Shown: positions 35,736 through 45,290 of the stretch, in pieces
Layout of the letters: every line of letters starts with the position of its first letter
How positions within the stretch are numbered: the stretch's first letter is position 1
NCBI GenBank assembly: GCA_027026255.1
Contig: JALVOT010000003.1
Span: 107,435-171,434 of the forward strand
Direction of reading: 5' to 3'
DNA from: Caldifarciminota bacterium
GTDB lineage: Bacteria; Hydrothermota; Tepidihabitantia; SM23-42
DNA: 64,000 bases
Notes under the pieces: model-generated
What the model saw: only the letters and a program-made list of their open reading frames with translations
Told to the model about the DNA's origin: nothing
Databases searched by the model: none
Made by a program: the position numbers and the translations under genes

Positions 35736-35748
35736 AAAAACGGGGAAC

Positions 35749-35776
35749 TTGACTTTTCCATAATTTTATTTATAAT
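35749..35776 (+). promoter_or_regulatory. Promoter of rpmB
   Basis: TTGACT (35749-35754), 16 bp, TATAAT (35771-35776). An AAGGAG ribosome binding site (35784-35789) precedes the ATG at 35794. Confidence 0.8.
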
Positions 35777-35793
35777 TGCGGGAAAGGAGTTAT

Positions 35794-35982
35794 ATGGCAA
35801 GAAAATGTGCAATCTGTGGCCGCGGCGCAAGGACCGGCTCAAATATCAGCCACGCCCATAATGTTACCAGGCGGCGTTTTAAGGTCAATCTGCAAAGGAT
35901 TAGTGCACGGATTGACGGCCGCATCAAAAAAATTCTTATTTGCACCAGATGTCTGCGTGCCGGCAAGGTCGTCAGGTCATAG
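35794..35982 (+). CDS. rpmB: 50S ribosomal protein L28
   Basis: A 62-residue ribosomal protein beginning [11 protein letters not shown], with [16 protein letters not shown] in the middle and [10 protein letters not shown] at the end. Two CxxC pairs show the zinc-binding form of L28. The ATG at 35794 follows a strong AAGGAG; an in-frame TTG inside the -10 region is rejected. UbiA follows 3 bp later. Confidence 0.95.
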   Translation: MARKCAICGRGARTGSNISHAHNVTRRRFKVNLQRISARIDGRIKKILICTRCLRAGKVVRS

Positions 35983-35985
35983 TAA

Positions 35986-36918
35986 TTGACGAAAAAAATT
36001 AATCCATTTGACTATCTTTTTATTTTAAGACCCCTGATTCTTATCCCGGTCTGGAACTTTCTTCTAATCGGCAGTTTTATTGCCCGGGGAAGGGCAGGCT
36101 TCACCCCGGAGATTATCCTTGCCCTCATAATCTACACCCTTATTATGGGCGGCACCTATATCATTAACCAGATTGTTGACCTTAAATCTGACCGCATCAA
36201 CAAAAAACTGTTTCTACTCAGTGAAGGCTATATTCAAATAAAAACCGCATTCATTGAATTATTTATCCTGTGGGGTATTGCCATTATTCTTTCTTTAAAA
36301 TTCGGCTCCGATTTTTTGTTGTTGATGCTGCTCTCAATCGGCCTTGGTCTGGGATATTCAGTCCATCCTTTTCATTTCAAGGCACGCCCCATCCTTGATA
36401 CCCTCGCCAACGGTATCGGCTATGGAATAATAAACTTTGCGGTTGGCTGGGTTCTATTCAGGGAACTTACACCATTTATCCTCTACAGACTGCTTCCCTA
36501 TTTTCTAAGTATCTGCGCAATCTTCATAAATACTACGATTGTCGATATCGAGGGTGATAAAAAATCCGGGGCGCTTACCACCGCAGTATTTTTAGGCCCA
36601 AAACTGTCCTATCTCGTTGCCACATTTCTTATGACCGGGGCGATTATCTTCGCCTTTATTCTGAAAGACCTGATCTGTCTAATCCCGGCTATTGCAGCAA
36701 TGCCCTTATTTATCTATACTACAGTATATGCATTAACGAAAAATCGCATTGCACGAAAATCCACCATCGCCTCATTTCGCCTGCCCGGAATCGTCTTTAC
36801 ATTGATTACCGCATATCTCTATCCCTCCTATCTATTTCTCTTAATAATCATTTTTGTGGGAATGAGATGGTATTATAAAAGGCGCTTCGGCATTGCCTAT
36901 CCCACCCTTGCCCATTGA
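35986..36918 (+). CDS. UbiA-superfamily prenyltransferase
   Basis: A 310-residue polytopic membrane enzyme (about eight helices). The two aspartate-rich motifs are present: NQIVDLKSDRINKK (NxxxDxxxD form) and DIEGDKKSG. It transfers a polyprenyl chain to an acceptor for quinone, heme or lipid synthesis; the acceptor cannot be told. The start codon appears to be TTG, 3 bp after the rpmB stop, with no internal ATG that keeps the first helix. Confidence 0.75.
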   Translation: MTKKINPFDYLFILRPLILIPVWNFLLIGSFIARGRAGFTPEIILALIIYTLIMGGTYIINQIVDLKSDRINKKLFLLSEGYIQIKTAFIELFILWGIAIILSLKFGSDFLLLMLLSIGLGLGYSVHPFHFKARPILDTLANGIGYGIINFAVGWVLFRELTPFILYRLLPYFLSICAIFINTTIVDIEGDKKSGALTTAVFLGPKLSYLVATFLMTGAIIFAFILKDLICLIPAIAAMPLFIYTTVYALTKNRIARKSTIASFRLPGIVFTLITAYLYPSYLFLLIIIFVGMRWYYKRRFGIAYPTLAH

Positions 36919-36942
36919 CATTATTCTTTACACCAATATAAT
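36915..36942 (+). promoter_or_regulatory. Promoter of the C25 peptidase gene
   Basis: TTGACA (36915-36920, starting inside the end of ubiA), 16 bp, TATAAT (36937-36942). A GGAGG ribosome binding site precedes the ATG at 36958. Confidence 0.8.
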
Positions 36943-36957
36943 CCTACGGAGGTAATT

Positions 36958-39519
36958 ATGAAAAAGATTGAGGTCTGCTTTTTTATTCTTATCGCTGTCT
37001 GTCCTGGAAAGGTAAATGGCGTAAAACAACTTCAGTGGATTGACCCCTACGGAAGGAAACCATTGGAATATCGTGCCTGGTATCAACAAAGTGTTGCCGG
37101 AAAAGAAAAGACAGCAATTAAAAAGGTCTATGAATTGGGTCATTCAAGGCAGAATGTAGTTGATATCGTTGTGAATACAAGCATCTATCCAGACATCAAA
37201 CCGGAAATCGCAACATTTTCTCAGGACCTTGTCGATGCAGGGTATACAGTCCGGGTTGATACAATTTCAGGTATGTCTCATACCCGGTTGCGCACACATC
37301 TTGCCGGAATCGACGGCCTTGAAGGGGCAATATTCGTTGGTGAGATACCGGTTGCCTGGTTTGAGACCAACGGTTTCGGCGGATGGGAAGAATACCCCCA
37401 TGATCTATACTTCTGCGACCTTGATGGAACCTATATCGATGATGATGGTGATGGTGTCTATGATAATCATACCGGAAATGTCGCCCCGGAAATCTGGGTT
37501 GGTAGAATCTATGCAAGAGATTTAACCTGGGATAATGAAATAAAATTATTAAAAAATTATTTTCATAAAAATCATCTTTATCGTGTTGACAGCCTTTCCC
37601 TTCCCCAGCGGGCATTAAGCTTCGTGGATGATGACTGGTCAAGCTGGACAACCTGTGGTCTTGATAATATTTATTCTGATGTTGTAGTAGTAAATGATAA
37701 ATATCAAACCACCGCCGCAAATTATCGAAATCAATTAACCCAGGGATATGAATGGATTCATCTCTGTGCCCACTCATCACCCTGGGGACATACCTTTAAA
37801 TATTCATCTTCCGAGTACCGCGGCACCGTCTTCAACTACGAAATTTTTACATTAGAACCGCATTCCATCTTCTATAATCTCTTTGCCTGTTCAGGAACAC
37901 GATTTGTTGAAGAAAATTATTCTGCCGGCTGGTATATATTTGAAGATCCTTACGGTCTGCTGGCAGTCGGAAGCACCAAGACCGGAAGTATGTTATACTT
38001 CAACGACTTCTATGCACCGATTGGAAAACAGAATATGTGCATCGGTGAAGCATTCAAACACTGGTTTACCCTCCGGGGCGAAGCTGATCGGGATTGGTTT
38101 TATGGTATGAATATCCTGGGTGATCCGACCCTGAAGCCGAAAAATCAGGCTAAGAATCTTACAATCGACGAAAAAACCGCGCCCCGGTATAATATCGGCA
38201 ACTGGCCGACACCAGTGGTTATTGCTCCGAACCCTGAGTCTGATGCCTTTCCCAGAATTGTAACCAATACTGATAAGGTCTGGGTAACCTGGGAATCAGG
38301 TCGTTCCTATTCAAATGGGAGGTCCGAAATCTATGGGGCATATTATGATGGTTCCTGGACCAATGCAATGAATATCGGTCCATATATTTATTGGGATTAT
38401 GCACCGGCAATCGGCATCGACCCCCAGAACCGTCCCGTGGTTGTGTGGCAGGGATATTATAATGGCCAGTATGACCTTTATTATAGTGTCTATTCAGGAA
38501 GTTGGTCAAACCGACAGATGGTTACAGCCTCTGATCCGGCATATGATATTCGACCTGCGATGCTTCGCGATAATAACAACCGACTCTGGGTGGTATGGCA
38601 ATCAAGGCGGGATATAAACCTTGATATCTGTGCCTCATACTTTAATGGTTCATCCTGGTCTTCTGCCCAGAAAATAACAAGCAGTCCCAATGACGATGCC
38701 GCTCCAGACATTACCGTGGATAGTCTCGGCAAGGTCTGGGTCGTCTATGAAAGCAGGGCTGAGGACCGTTCTGAAATCTGGGCAAGTTATTATTCCGGTT
38801 CAAATTGGATTGCCTCAGGTCCGATATCTGGAACCCAGACCCATGCCTATCATCCGGCGATTGCAACTGCCGGAGATGGCACCATCTGGGCTGTCTGGCA
38901 GTCAACGGACAATGGAAACCCTGATATCTACGCTGCATATTTTGATAAAAATCAATGGTCAACCCCGATTCAGGTAACAGTAAATAGCGATGGCGACCTC
39001 TTCCCTGATCTTACCACTGACAATAGTGGTATAGTATGGCTGGTCTATCAATCAAAAAGAGATGGTGATTGGGATATTTATTATTCATACTATAACAATT
39101 CCAAGTGGGCTGCACCATCACCGATTGCGATACTTTCTGGTGCCGACCTCAACCCTCAAATTACCTGTAGTAATAAAAATGAGTTGTGGGTTACCTGGCA
39201 GAGTTATTCACCCGACAACTGGGAGATTATGGTCTCCCATCAGAAAGGGTTTGGAATTACTGAAGATAAAAACAGCATCAAGGGAGTTTGGTTAACAGTA
39301 TCTTTGACCGTCTTTAAAAAGAACCTGAAAATTTTCTGCAATCAGCCCTGCTCCCCGATTAAGATTTATAACGCCCGGGGCTCACTCATTAAAAAACTCC
39401 TGACCAATCCTCAGGGAACTGCCGAATGGTCGGCAAGGAATTTTCCGGCTGGAATCTATTTTATTACTGCGGAAAATCCGAACACCTTTACCACCCGAAA
39501 GGTACTTCTGATAAAATAA
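36958..39519 (+). CDS. Secreted C25 (gingipain-like) cysteine peptidase
   Basis: An 853-residue exported protein. Signal peptide (about 1-20), C25 catalytic domain (about 60-385), a stretch of repeated strands of the form (V/I)WVxWQS (about 415-760) resembling a propeller, and a type-A sorting domain at the end. The candidate catalytic pair is His in HLCAHSSPWGH and Cys in FACSGTRF, in the expected order. GEIPVAWF and DLYFCDLDGTY are family landmarks. A DDDGDGVYDN loop probably binds calcium. Likely a cell-surface protease. Confidence 0.8.
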   Translation: MKKIEVCFFILIAVCPGKVNGVKQLQWIDPYGRKPLEYRAWYQQSVAGKEKTAIKKVYELGHSRQNVVDIVVNTSIYPDIKPEIATFSQDLVDAGYTVRVDTISGMSHTRLRTHLAGIDGLEGAIFVGEIPVAWFETNGFGGWEEYPHDLYFCDLDGTYIDDDGDGVYDNHTGNVAPEIWVGRIYARDLTWDNEIKLLKNYFHKNHLYRVDSLSLPQRALSFVDDDWSSWTTCGLDNIYSDVVVVNDKYQTTAANYRNQLTQGYEWIHLCAHSSPWGHTFKYSSSEYRGTVFNYEIFTLEPHSIFYNLFACSGTRFVEENYSAGWYIFEDPYGLLAVGSTKTGSMLYFNDFYAPIGKQNMCIGEAFKHWFTLRGEADRDWFYGMNILGDPTLKPKNQAKNLTIDEKTAPRYNIGNWPTPVVIAPNPESDAFPRIVTNTDKVWVTWESGRSYSNGRSEIYGAYYDGSWTNAMNIGPYIYWDYAPAIGIDPQNRPVVVWQGYYNGQYDLYYSVYSGSWSNRQMVTASDPAYDIRPAMLRDNNNRLWVVWQSRRDINLDICASYFNGSSWSSAQKITSSPNDDAAPDITVDSLGKVWVVYESRAEDRSEIWASYYSGSNWIASGPISGTQTHAYHPAIATAGDGTIWAVWQSTDNGNPDIYAAYFDKNQWSTPIQVTVNSDGDLFPDLTTDNSGIVWLVYQSKRDGDWDIYYSYYNNSKWAAPSPIAILSGADLNPQITCSNKNELWVTWQSYSPDNWEIMVSHQKGFGITEDKNSIKGVWLTVSLTVFKKNLKIFCNQPCSPIKIYNARGSLIKKLLTNPQGTAEWSARNFPAGIYFITAENPNTFTTRKVLLIK

Positions 39520-39531
39520 ATTGCTACAATC

Positions 39532-39570
39532 AAAAAAAGGGGATGGTTGATACCATCCCCTTTTATTTTT
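39532..39570. terminator. Bidirectional rho-independent terminator
   Basis: Stem GGGGATGG/CCATCCCC (39539-39546, 39553-39560) with a 6-nt loop, A-run before it and T-run after it. It serves the C25 gene and the convergent HU gene. Confidence 0.9.
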
Positions 39571-39578
39571 ATTGACAT

Positions 39579-39851
39579 CTATCGAATCGCCTTTTTCAAT
39601 TCGCGACCAGCCTTAAATTTTGGTGCCTTCTTTGCCGGAACACGGATTGTTTCACCGGTACGCGGATTCCGTGCAGTCCTTGCCTTTCTCTTGGCAACCG
39701 AGAATGTTCCAAAACCGACCAATGCTACACGATCGCCCTTTTTCAGTGCTGTAGTAACTGAACTGATAAAGGTGTTCAGTGCAATACCTGCAGCCCGTTT
39801 TGAAATCTTTGCCTTGGCGGCCATCTTTTCGATTAATTCTGCCTTTGTCAT
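39579..39851 (-). CDS. hup: HU-family nucleoid DNA-binding protein
   Basis: A 90-residue basic protein of typical HU length. It has MTKAELIEKMA at the start, VGFGTFSVAKRKARTARNP in the DNA-gripping arm region and a basic C-terminus. A strong AAAGGAGGTG ribosome binding site precedes the ATG. Monocistronic, with its own promoter and terminator. Confidence 0.96.
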   Translation of the reverse strand: MTKAELIEKMAAKAKISKRAAGIALNTFISSVTTALKKGDRVALVGFGTFSVAKRKARTARNPRTGETIRVPAKKAPKFKAGRELKKAIR

Positions 39852-39886
39852 ATTTTTTCACCTCCTTTCTTATTAAATGATAATAA

Positions 39887-39914
39887 ATTATATTTAGAAT
39901 TTAAGATTTGTCAA
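39887..39914 (-). promoter_or_regulatory. Promoter of hup
   Basis: Minus strand TTGACA (39914-39909), 16 bp, TATAAT (39892-39887), followed by a 35-nt leader with a strong ribosome binding site. Confidence 0.8.
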
Positions 39915-39990
39915 GCCCTCAAATTAAGTATTTACAGGGCTTTGCCCGAAACATTCAAAGCAAAGGCAAGCAGGATGCGGTTTTACAAAC

Positions 39991-40018
39991 TTGACACCTA
40001 CACAAAACTGGATATAAT
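39991..40018 (+). promoter_or_regulatory. Promoter of pfkA
   Basis: TTGACA (39991-39996), 16 bp, TATAAT (40013-40018). The ATG at 40024 is 5 nt downstream, giving a leaderless mRNA. Confidence 0.8.
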
Positions 40019-40023
40019 GAAAT

Positions 40024-40998
40024 ATGGCGATCAAAAATGTAGCGGTATTAACCAGCGGCGGCGATGCTCCGGGAATGAATGCCGCAATCCGCGCCGTGGT
40101 GCGCACTGCAGTCCATTACCGACTAAAGATATATGGAATAAAATATGGTTATCAGGGACTCGTGGAAAACGACCTTATAGAATTACACCGGGGCTCGGTT
40201 GCCAATATCATCCAGCGCGGCGGCACGATTCTGGGGACTGCCCGTTCCCGGGAATTTGAAACCTCAAAAGGGATGACAAAGGCAAAGCGGACAATTGATC
40301 GATATCAGATTGACGGTCTTGTTGTAATTGGTGGAAACGGCACAATGCGTGGTGCCAATGCATTTATGAAAAAATTTGGTGTAAAGATTGTCGGTATACC
40401 CGGAACAATAGACAATGACCTTTTTGGAACCGATTTTACAATCGGATTTGATACGGCAATTAATAATGCCTTAGATGCGGTTGATCAGATCAGGGATACC
40501 GCATCTTCCTTAGAAAGATTATTCTTCATTGAGGTAATGGGAAGGGAGGCAGGATTCATAGGCCTTGCAGTTGGTCTGGCTGGGGGCGCTGAAGAAATAT
40601 TGATTCCTGAAACCAGAACAAGCATTCCGGAACTTGTTAAGCGTTTAAATGAAAATATTAAAAAGGGCAAGAAATCCAATATAGTTATTGTCTCTGAAGG
40701 TGATGAAGCAGGAAATGCATTTACCATCGCCCGGAAGGTGAAACGGGCATTAAACGAAGATTATCGGGTTGCGGTACTCGGTTATATTCAAAGGGGAGGT
40801 AAACCTACCGCCAATGACCGAATCCTCGCTTCAAAGCTTGGTAATGCCGCAGTAAGGGCGTTAAAAACAGGCATCTATGGATGTATGGTGGGTGAAGTGA
40901 ATCAAAAGATTGTCTACACCCCATTTAAAAAGACTTATTCAAAAAAGAAGAGAATTAACAAAAAAATCTATCAAATAATCAGAACACTGTCCGAATAA
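40024..40998 (+). CDS. pfkA: 6-phosphofructokinase
   Basis: Phosphorylates fructose 6-phosphate in glycolysis. The 324 residues carry LTSGGDAPGMNA, RGGTILGTARS, the catalytic PGTIDND loop and VEVMGREAGF. Gly rather than Lys in PGTIDND and Gly106 after the metal site indicate an ATP-dependent rather than PPi-dependent enzyme. The usual GGDGS reads GGNGT, with Asn105 where the Mg-ATP-binding aspartate is expected. Leaderless and monocistronic. Confidence 0.92.
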   Translation: MAIKNVAVLTSGGDAPGMNAAIRAVVRTAVHYRLKIYGIKYGYQGLVENDLIELHRGSVANIIQRGGTILGTARSREFETSKGMTKAKRTIDRYQIDGLVVIGGNGTMRGANAFMKKFGVKIVGIPGTIDNDLFGTDFTIGFDTAINNALDAVDQIRDTASSLERLFFIEVMGREAGFIGLAVGLAGGAEEILIPETRTSIPELVKRLNENIKKGKKSNIVIVSEGDEAGNAFTIARKVKRALNEDYRVAVLGYIQRGGKPTANDRILASKLGNAAVRALKTGIYGCMVGEVNQKIVYTPFKKTYSKKKRINKKIYQIIRTLSE

Positions 40999-41013
40999 AA
41001 GTTATAAAAGATA

Positions 41014-41694
41014 TTACATCAGATTATGCTCAGAGAATGAATAAAATCCCCGTTCAGAGACTATTATATGGTCGATAATCCTGATTCCCATCATCTCACC
41101 CGCATCATAAAGGCGCTGGGTAACTTTAAGGTCATCTTCCGACGGCTTAAGCACACCGCTGGGATGGTTATGGATGAGAAAAAGTCCACTTGCATTTTCA
41201 TTCACTGCAAATTTAAAAACCTCACGCGGATGAACAAGACTCGCATCAAGTATGCCTTTGGAAATTGTGGTATCTTTTATCAATCCATTTTCACCATCAA
41301 CTGCCGCAACCTTAAAGAGTTCATATTTCAGATTGGCAATAAATGGATAGTAGTATTCATATACATCCCGGGGTGATTGAAATTTCACCTTGGATTCATT
41401 TTTCCTGGATAGTGAACGTCTGCCCAGTTCCAGAGCGGCAAGGATTGAAATAATCTTCACCCGGCCTAAACCGGCAATCTTTAATTCCTCTATCTCGCGC
41501 ACCGATTTTTGACCCAGCCTCTTCAAACTTCCCACCCTGTGTAGTATCTCTTTTGACAGATCAAGTGCACTCTTATTCTTCACCCCCTTACCGATAATGA
41601 TTGCCAGCAGTTCTGCATCGGTAAGGGCATATCCCCCGCGCTGAAAATATTTTTCTCGAGGACGGTCAGATGATGGCCAGTCCTTGATTTTCAT
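41014..41694 (-). CDS. radC: RadC-like JAB/MPN domain protein
   Basis: A 226-residue protein. A helix-hairpin-helix-containing N-terminal region ([23 protein letters not shown]) is followed by the RadC MPN domain with the JAMM zinc motif [14 protein letters not shown]. The molecular role of RadC remains unsettled. Coupled to hppA by a 4-bp overlap. Confidence 0.92.
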   Translation of the reverse strand: MKIKDWPSSDRPREKYFQRGGYALTDAELLAIIIGKGVKNKSALDLSKEILHRVGSLKRLGQKSVREIEELKIAGLGRVKIISILAALELGRRSLSRKNESKVKFQSPRDVYEYYYPFIANLKYELFKVAAVDGENGLIKDTTISKGILDASLVHPREVFKFAVNENASGLFLIHNHPSGVLKPSEDDLKVTQRLYDAGEMMGIRIIDHIIVSERGFYSFSEHNLM

Positions 41695-43775
41695 TTGAAC
41701 AATGCCATCTTCAAAACAAATCCTGCCAGTGTAATGGATGATGTCGACATAAGTTTAATCAATATATTTAAGGAAGGGCCGGCGGTATCCTTGAATGGAT
41801 CACCAACCGTATCACCAACAACCGCTGCCTTATGTTCAAAAGAACCCTTACCACCGAATGCCCCCTTTTCAATATACTTTTTTGCATTATCCCAGGCACC
41901 ACCAGAATTTGCCATCATTAAAGCCACCGTGAATCCACAGACCAGGGCACCGGCAAGAAGACCGACAACCGCACTGGGGCCTAAAAGTATTCCCACAACA
42001 ATTGGAACAATTACCGCCATCAATGATGGGACAATCATCTGATGCTGGGCTGCTACGGTGCAGATATGGACGGCACGGGCATAATCCGGCTTTGCCTTTC
42101 CATCCATAAGTCCTTTTATTTCTTTAAACTGACGCCTCACCTCAACAACAATTAACCCAGCAGCCTGGCCGACTGCCTTGATTGTCTGGGAACAGAAGGC
42201 AAAAGGCATCATCGCACCGATAAATAGCCCGATCATCACCGGCGGATTCACAATACGCAAATCCAGTTTTTCTCCAAAAAGACGAATCTGATCCTGATAA
42301 GCCGCAATTAAGGCCAAGGCGGTCAATGCCGCCGAGCCGATTGCAAATCCTTTACCGGTTGCTGCAGTAGTATTACCAAGCGCATCAAGGGCATCGGTTC
42401 TCTTCCTGACCTCCTCAGGCAACTTTGCCATCTGCGCATTACCTCCCGCATTATCCGCAACTGGACCATAGGCATCGGTTGCCAGGGTTATTCCCAATGT
42501 CGAAAGCATTCCAACCGCCGATATGGCAACCCCGAAAAGTCCTAATTCAGGATGGCTTGCCCCACCTGACAGATAAAATGCCGCAAGGATTGCTACTGCG
42601 ACAGCAAGGACCGGTGGAGCGGTTGAAAGCATACCAACACTGATTCCCTGAAGAATAACTGTTGCTGGCCCGGTTCGGCTTGCATCGGAAATCGACCGCG
42701 TTGGTTTATAATGATCCGATGTAAAGAATTCTGTGGAGAACCCAATAAACACCCCGGAACCAAGACCGGCAAGGACTGCCCAGTAGATCCCGAAATTATG
42801 AGGAAGCAGATATCTTATAACAAACAGAGAAACCACAGCAACAATAATACTGGCGCTCCAGATACCCCTTCTTAATGCAGTGAGTAAAGCGACCTGGGTC
42901 GCATCCTCTTTTGTCTGAACCAGAAATGTCCCGATAATTGAGGAGATAACTCCAACAGTTGCCATCACCATAGGTATAATAACACCCTGAATACCCAATC
43001 CTGCGGCAACAGCAAGTGCCATTGTCGCAATGATTGAACCGACATATGATTCATAAAGGTCTGCACCCATCCCTGCTACATCACCGACATTATCACCGAC
43101 ATTATCGGCGATAACTGCTGGATTGCGTGGATCATCCTCAGGAATACCTGCCTCGACCTTACCAACAAGGTCAGCGCCAACATCCGCCGCCTTGGTGAAG
43201 ATACCACCGCCAACCCGGGCAAAGAGTGCCTGGGCAGATGCACCCATACCAAAACAGATCATAGTGGATGTAATATGCTGAATCTTCTGTGCCTCAGGAA
43301 GATTCCGATATACCCAGTTTAATATAATAAACCAGATACTGAGGTCGATAAGACTCAAACCCACTACCACAAAACCCATCACGCCACCGGCGGCAAACGC
43401 TACCCTCAAGGCACTATTCAAACTTTTCCGTGCCGCATTTGCTGTGCGTGCTGAAGAATCGGTTGCCTGGGTCATACCGATAAAACCCGATAGGCCGGAA
43501 AAGAAGCCGCCCGAGATAAAGGCAAAAGGGACAAAAATGGGCAGCATCTTATTCAAAGAAATAATTAAAAGAAGAACAAATACGATTCCAAAGAAGATTG
43601 CCACCATTGAATATTGCCTCTTAATATAGGCCTTTGCCCCCTCCCTTACCGCCTGGGCAATCTCTCTCATCAATTCAGTGCCTTCATCAAATTTTTTTGT
43701 TGTTCTGGATAGATACAAAGCAAAGAGTAAAGAAAGCACAGCACCAATCGGTGTCAACCAGAATAATAAATGCAT
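41691..43775 (-). CDS. hppA: K+-dependent membrane-bound pyrophosphatase
   Basis: A 694-residue, roughly 16-helix ion pump that couples PPi hydrolysis to H+ or Na+ export. Catalytic motifs are present: [36 protein letters not shown], and [19 protein letters not shown] has Ala where K+-independent enzymes have Lys, so it should be K+-dependent. Whether H+ or Na+ is pumped cannot be read reliably. First gene of the hppA-radC operon, with an AAGGAGG ribosome binding site. Confidence 0.94.
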   Translation of the reverse strand: MHLLFWLTPIGAVLSLLFALYLSRTTKKFDEGTELMREIAQAVREGAKAYIKRQYSMVAIFFGIVFVLLLIISLNKMLPIFVPFAFISGGFFSGLSGFIGMTQATDSSARTANAARKSLNSALRVAFAAGGVMGFVVVGLSLIDLSIWFIILNWVYRNLPEAQKIQHITSTMICFGMGASAQALFARVGGGIFTKAADVGADLVGKVEAGIPEDDPRNPAVIADNVGDNVGDVAGMGADLYESYVGSIIATMALAVAAGLGIQGVIIPMVMATVGVISSIIGTFLVQTKEDATQVALLTALRRGIWSASIIVAVVSLFVIRYLLPHNFGIYWAVLAGLGSGVFIGFSTEFFTSDHYKPTRSISDASRTGPATVILQGISVGMLSTAPPVLAVAVAILAAFYLSGGASHPELGLFGVAISAVGMLSTLGITLATDAYGPVADNAGGNAQMAKLPEEVRKRTDALDALGNTTAATGKGFAIGSAALTALALIAAYQDQIRLFGEKLDLRIVNPPVMIGLFIGAMMPFAFCSQTIKAVGQAAGLIVVEVRRQFKEIKGLMDGKAKPDYARAVHICTVAAQHQMIVPSLMAVIVPIVVGILLGPSAVVGLLAGALVCGFTVALMMANSGGAWDNAKKYIEKGAFGGKGSFEHKAAVVGDTVGDPFKDTAGPSLNILIKLMSTSSITLAGFVLKMALFK

Positions 43776-43807
43776 TCAACCTCCTTTATTAATAGATTAT
43801 GATTAAA

Positions 43808-43835
43808 ATTATATTAAAATCTATTCAAAAATCAA
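43808..43835 (-). promoter_or_regulatory. Promoter of hppA-radC
   Basis: Minus strand TTGATT (43835-43830), 16 bp, TATAAT (43813-43808). Confidence 0.65.
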
Positions 43836-43877
43836 GGATTATCTTTAGTGAAAAATCGTTAAAAAATAAAAAACCAC

Positions 43878-43891
43878 GAACGGCGGCACCG
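43878..43891. repeat. GC-rich 14-mer shared with 11560-11573
   Basis: GAACGGCGGCACCG occurs here and in reverse orientation in the hairpin at 11548-11586. It is followed by CGAGACG, also found in the MITE copies. The rest of the 43836-43982 gap shows nothing further. Confidence 0.35.
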
Positions 43892-43982
43892 CAAGACGAG
43901 ACGGGCTGCAATGCCTGATAAATATTAAACAGGTCTTATCTATTTCACCATAAAAACATTGAAAAATAGATGAATTGCCCTG

Positions 43983-45290
43983 TCAAACATTATCTTCAAT
44001 CGCTGCCTCACCGCATATCCTTTTTACATTTGTCATAAACTCGGGAAATGAGATGTTAATACATTCTCCATCCTCGATTGTCGTTTCACCCTCAGCACAA
44101 AGTCCGGCAACCGCCAGAGACATAGCAATACGATGGTCACCGAATGAATTGCATCGTGCCCCACGCAGTCTATTCGGTCCTTCAATCACAAAACCATCAG
44201 GAGTCTCTTGAATCCTTGCATTCATTGCCCGCAGCCCCTGAACAATTGCCTTTATCCGATCGGTCTCTTTCAACCTCAATTCTTTCGCATCCTTAATTAC
44301 ACTTATACCATCCGCCTGGGTAGCAGCCACAGCAAGAACAGGAAGTTCATCAATAAGCTTGGGAATCATTGAACCAGAAACCGTAATCGGATTCAGTCGC
44401 CTATCCGTTTCAACCAATATATCACCCACCGGTTCATTACAGACCTCCTTTCTATTTTCGATAACAACTTTCAAACCCATCTTCTTCAGAATATCGATAA
44501 TCCCGGTGCGGGTTGGATTCAGACCGACATTCATCAGTCTTATTCTGGGACCCACAATAGCACCCATCACCATAAAGAAACTGGCTGATGAGATATCTCC
44601 AGGTATGATGAGATGTTGAGATTTCAATTCTCGGCTCGGTTTATCAAGCACAATCTCGTTCTCTTTCTCTAAAAGCCGAAGACCAAAGAGATTGAGAAGA
44701 CGTTCAGTATGGTCCCGGGTCGGACTGGGCTCTTTAACAATCACCCCGTCGGTATATAAACCGGCAAGCAGGATTGAAGATTTCACCTGGGCACTGGCAA
44801 CCGGAAGTTCATATCTAATCCCCTTAAGATTCCCCCCCCTGATACTTATCGGCGGAAACCGGTTATGATTCCGTGCCATTATTTGTGCCCCCATCCTCTG
44901 TAATGGGATGATTATTCGATCCATAGGTCTTTTTCTTAAAGAGTTATCACCGATGAGGACCGAATAGAATTTCTGGCCGGACAATATTCCAGAGAGCAGT
45001 CGCATCGTTGTCCCGGAATTTTCACAATCGAGTAAATCTTCGGGTTCAGAAAATCCATATCTTCCATTCCCCTGGATAATTATCTTATCATCCTCTTCTT
45101 CTATTGAAACACCCAGATTTCTTAATACCTTCATCGTTGTCCGGCAATCCCGACATCTTGAATATCCTTTAATCTCGGTCCTACCCTCTGCCAGGGCACC
45201 AAGCATCAATGCCCTGTGCGTTATCGATTTATCACCACCAATCTCTAATTCGGCATCAACCATCGGACAATTTCTTATCCTCAGATTCAT
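43983..45290 (-). CDS. aroA: EPSP synthase
   Basis: Adds enolpyruvyl to shikimate 3-phosphate. The 435 residues contain GDKSITHRALML, NSGTTMRLLSG, the RPMDRI region, the ELPVLAVAATQADG segment and KESDR-like LKETDRI. It is the last gene of the aromatic operon and overlaps pheA as ATGA. No obvious terminator follows. Confidence 0.95.
   Translation of the reverse strand: MNLRIRNCPMVDAELEIGGDKSITHRALMLGALAEGRTEIKGYSRCRDCRTTMKVLRNLGVSIEEEDDKIIIQGNGRYGFSEPEDLLDCENSGTTMRLLSGILSGQKFYSVLIGDNSLRKRPMDRIIIPLQRMGAQIMARNHNRFPPISIRGGNLKGIRYELPVASAQVKSSILLAGLYTDGVIVKEPSPTRDHTERLLNLFGLRLLEKENEIVLDKPSRELKSQHLIIPGDISSASFFMVMGAIVGPRIRLMNVGLNPTRTGIIDILKKMGLKVVIENRKEVCNEPVGDILVETDRRLNPITVSGSMIPKLIDELPVLAVAATQADGISVIKDAKELRLKETDRIKAIVQGLRAMNARIQETPDGFVIEGPNRLRGARCNSFGDHRIAMSLAVAGLCAEGETTIEDGECINISFPEFMTNVKRICGEAAIEDNV

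Noticed and set aside
35532..35861. ORF of 109 codons on the plus strand over MITE copy B and rpmB
   Set aside because: It is translated low-complexity repeat (Phe/Ala runs from the 27-bp units) and runs over the rpmB promoter and start in another frame.
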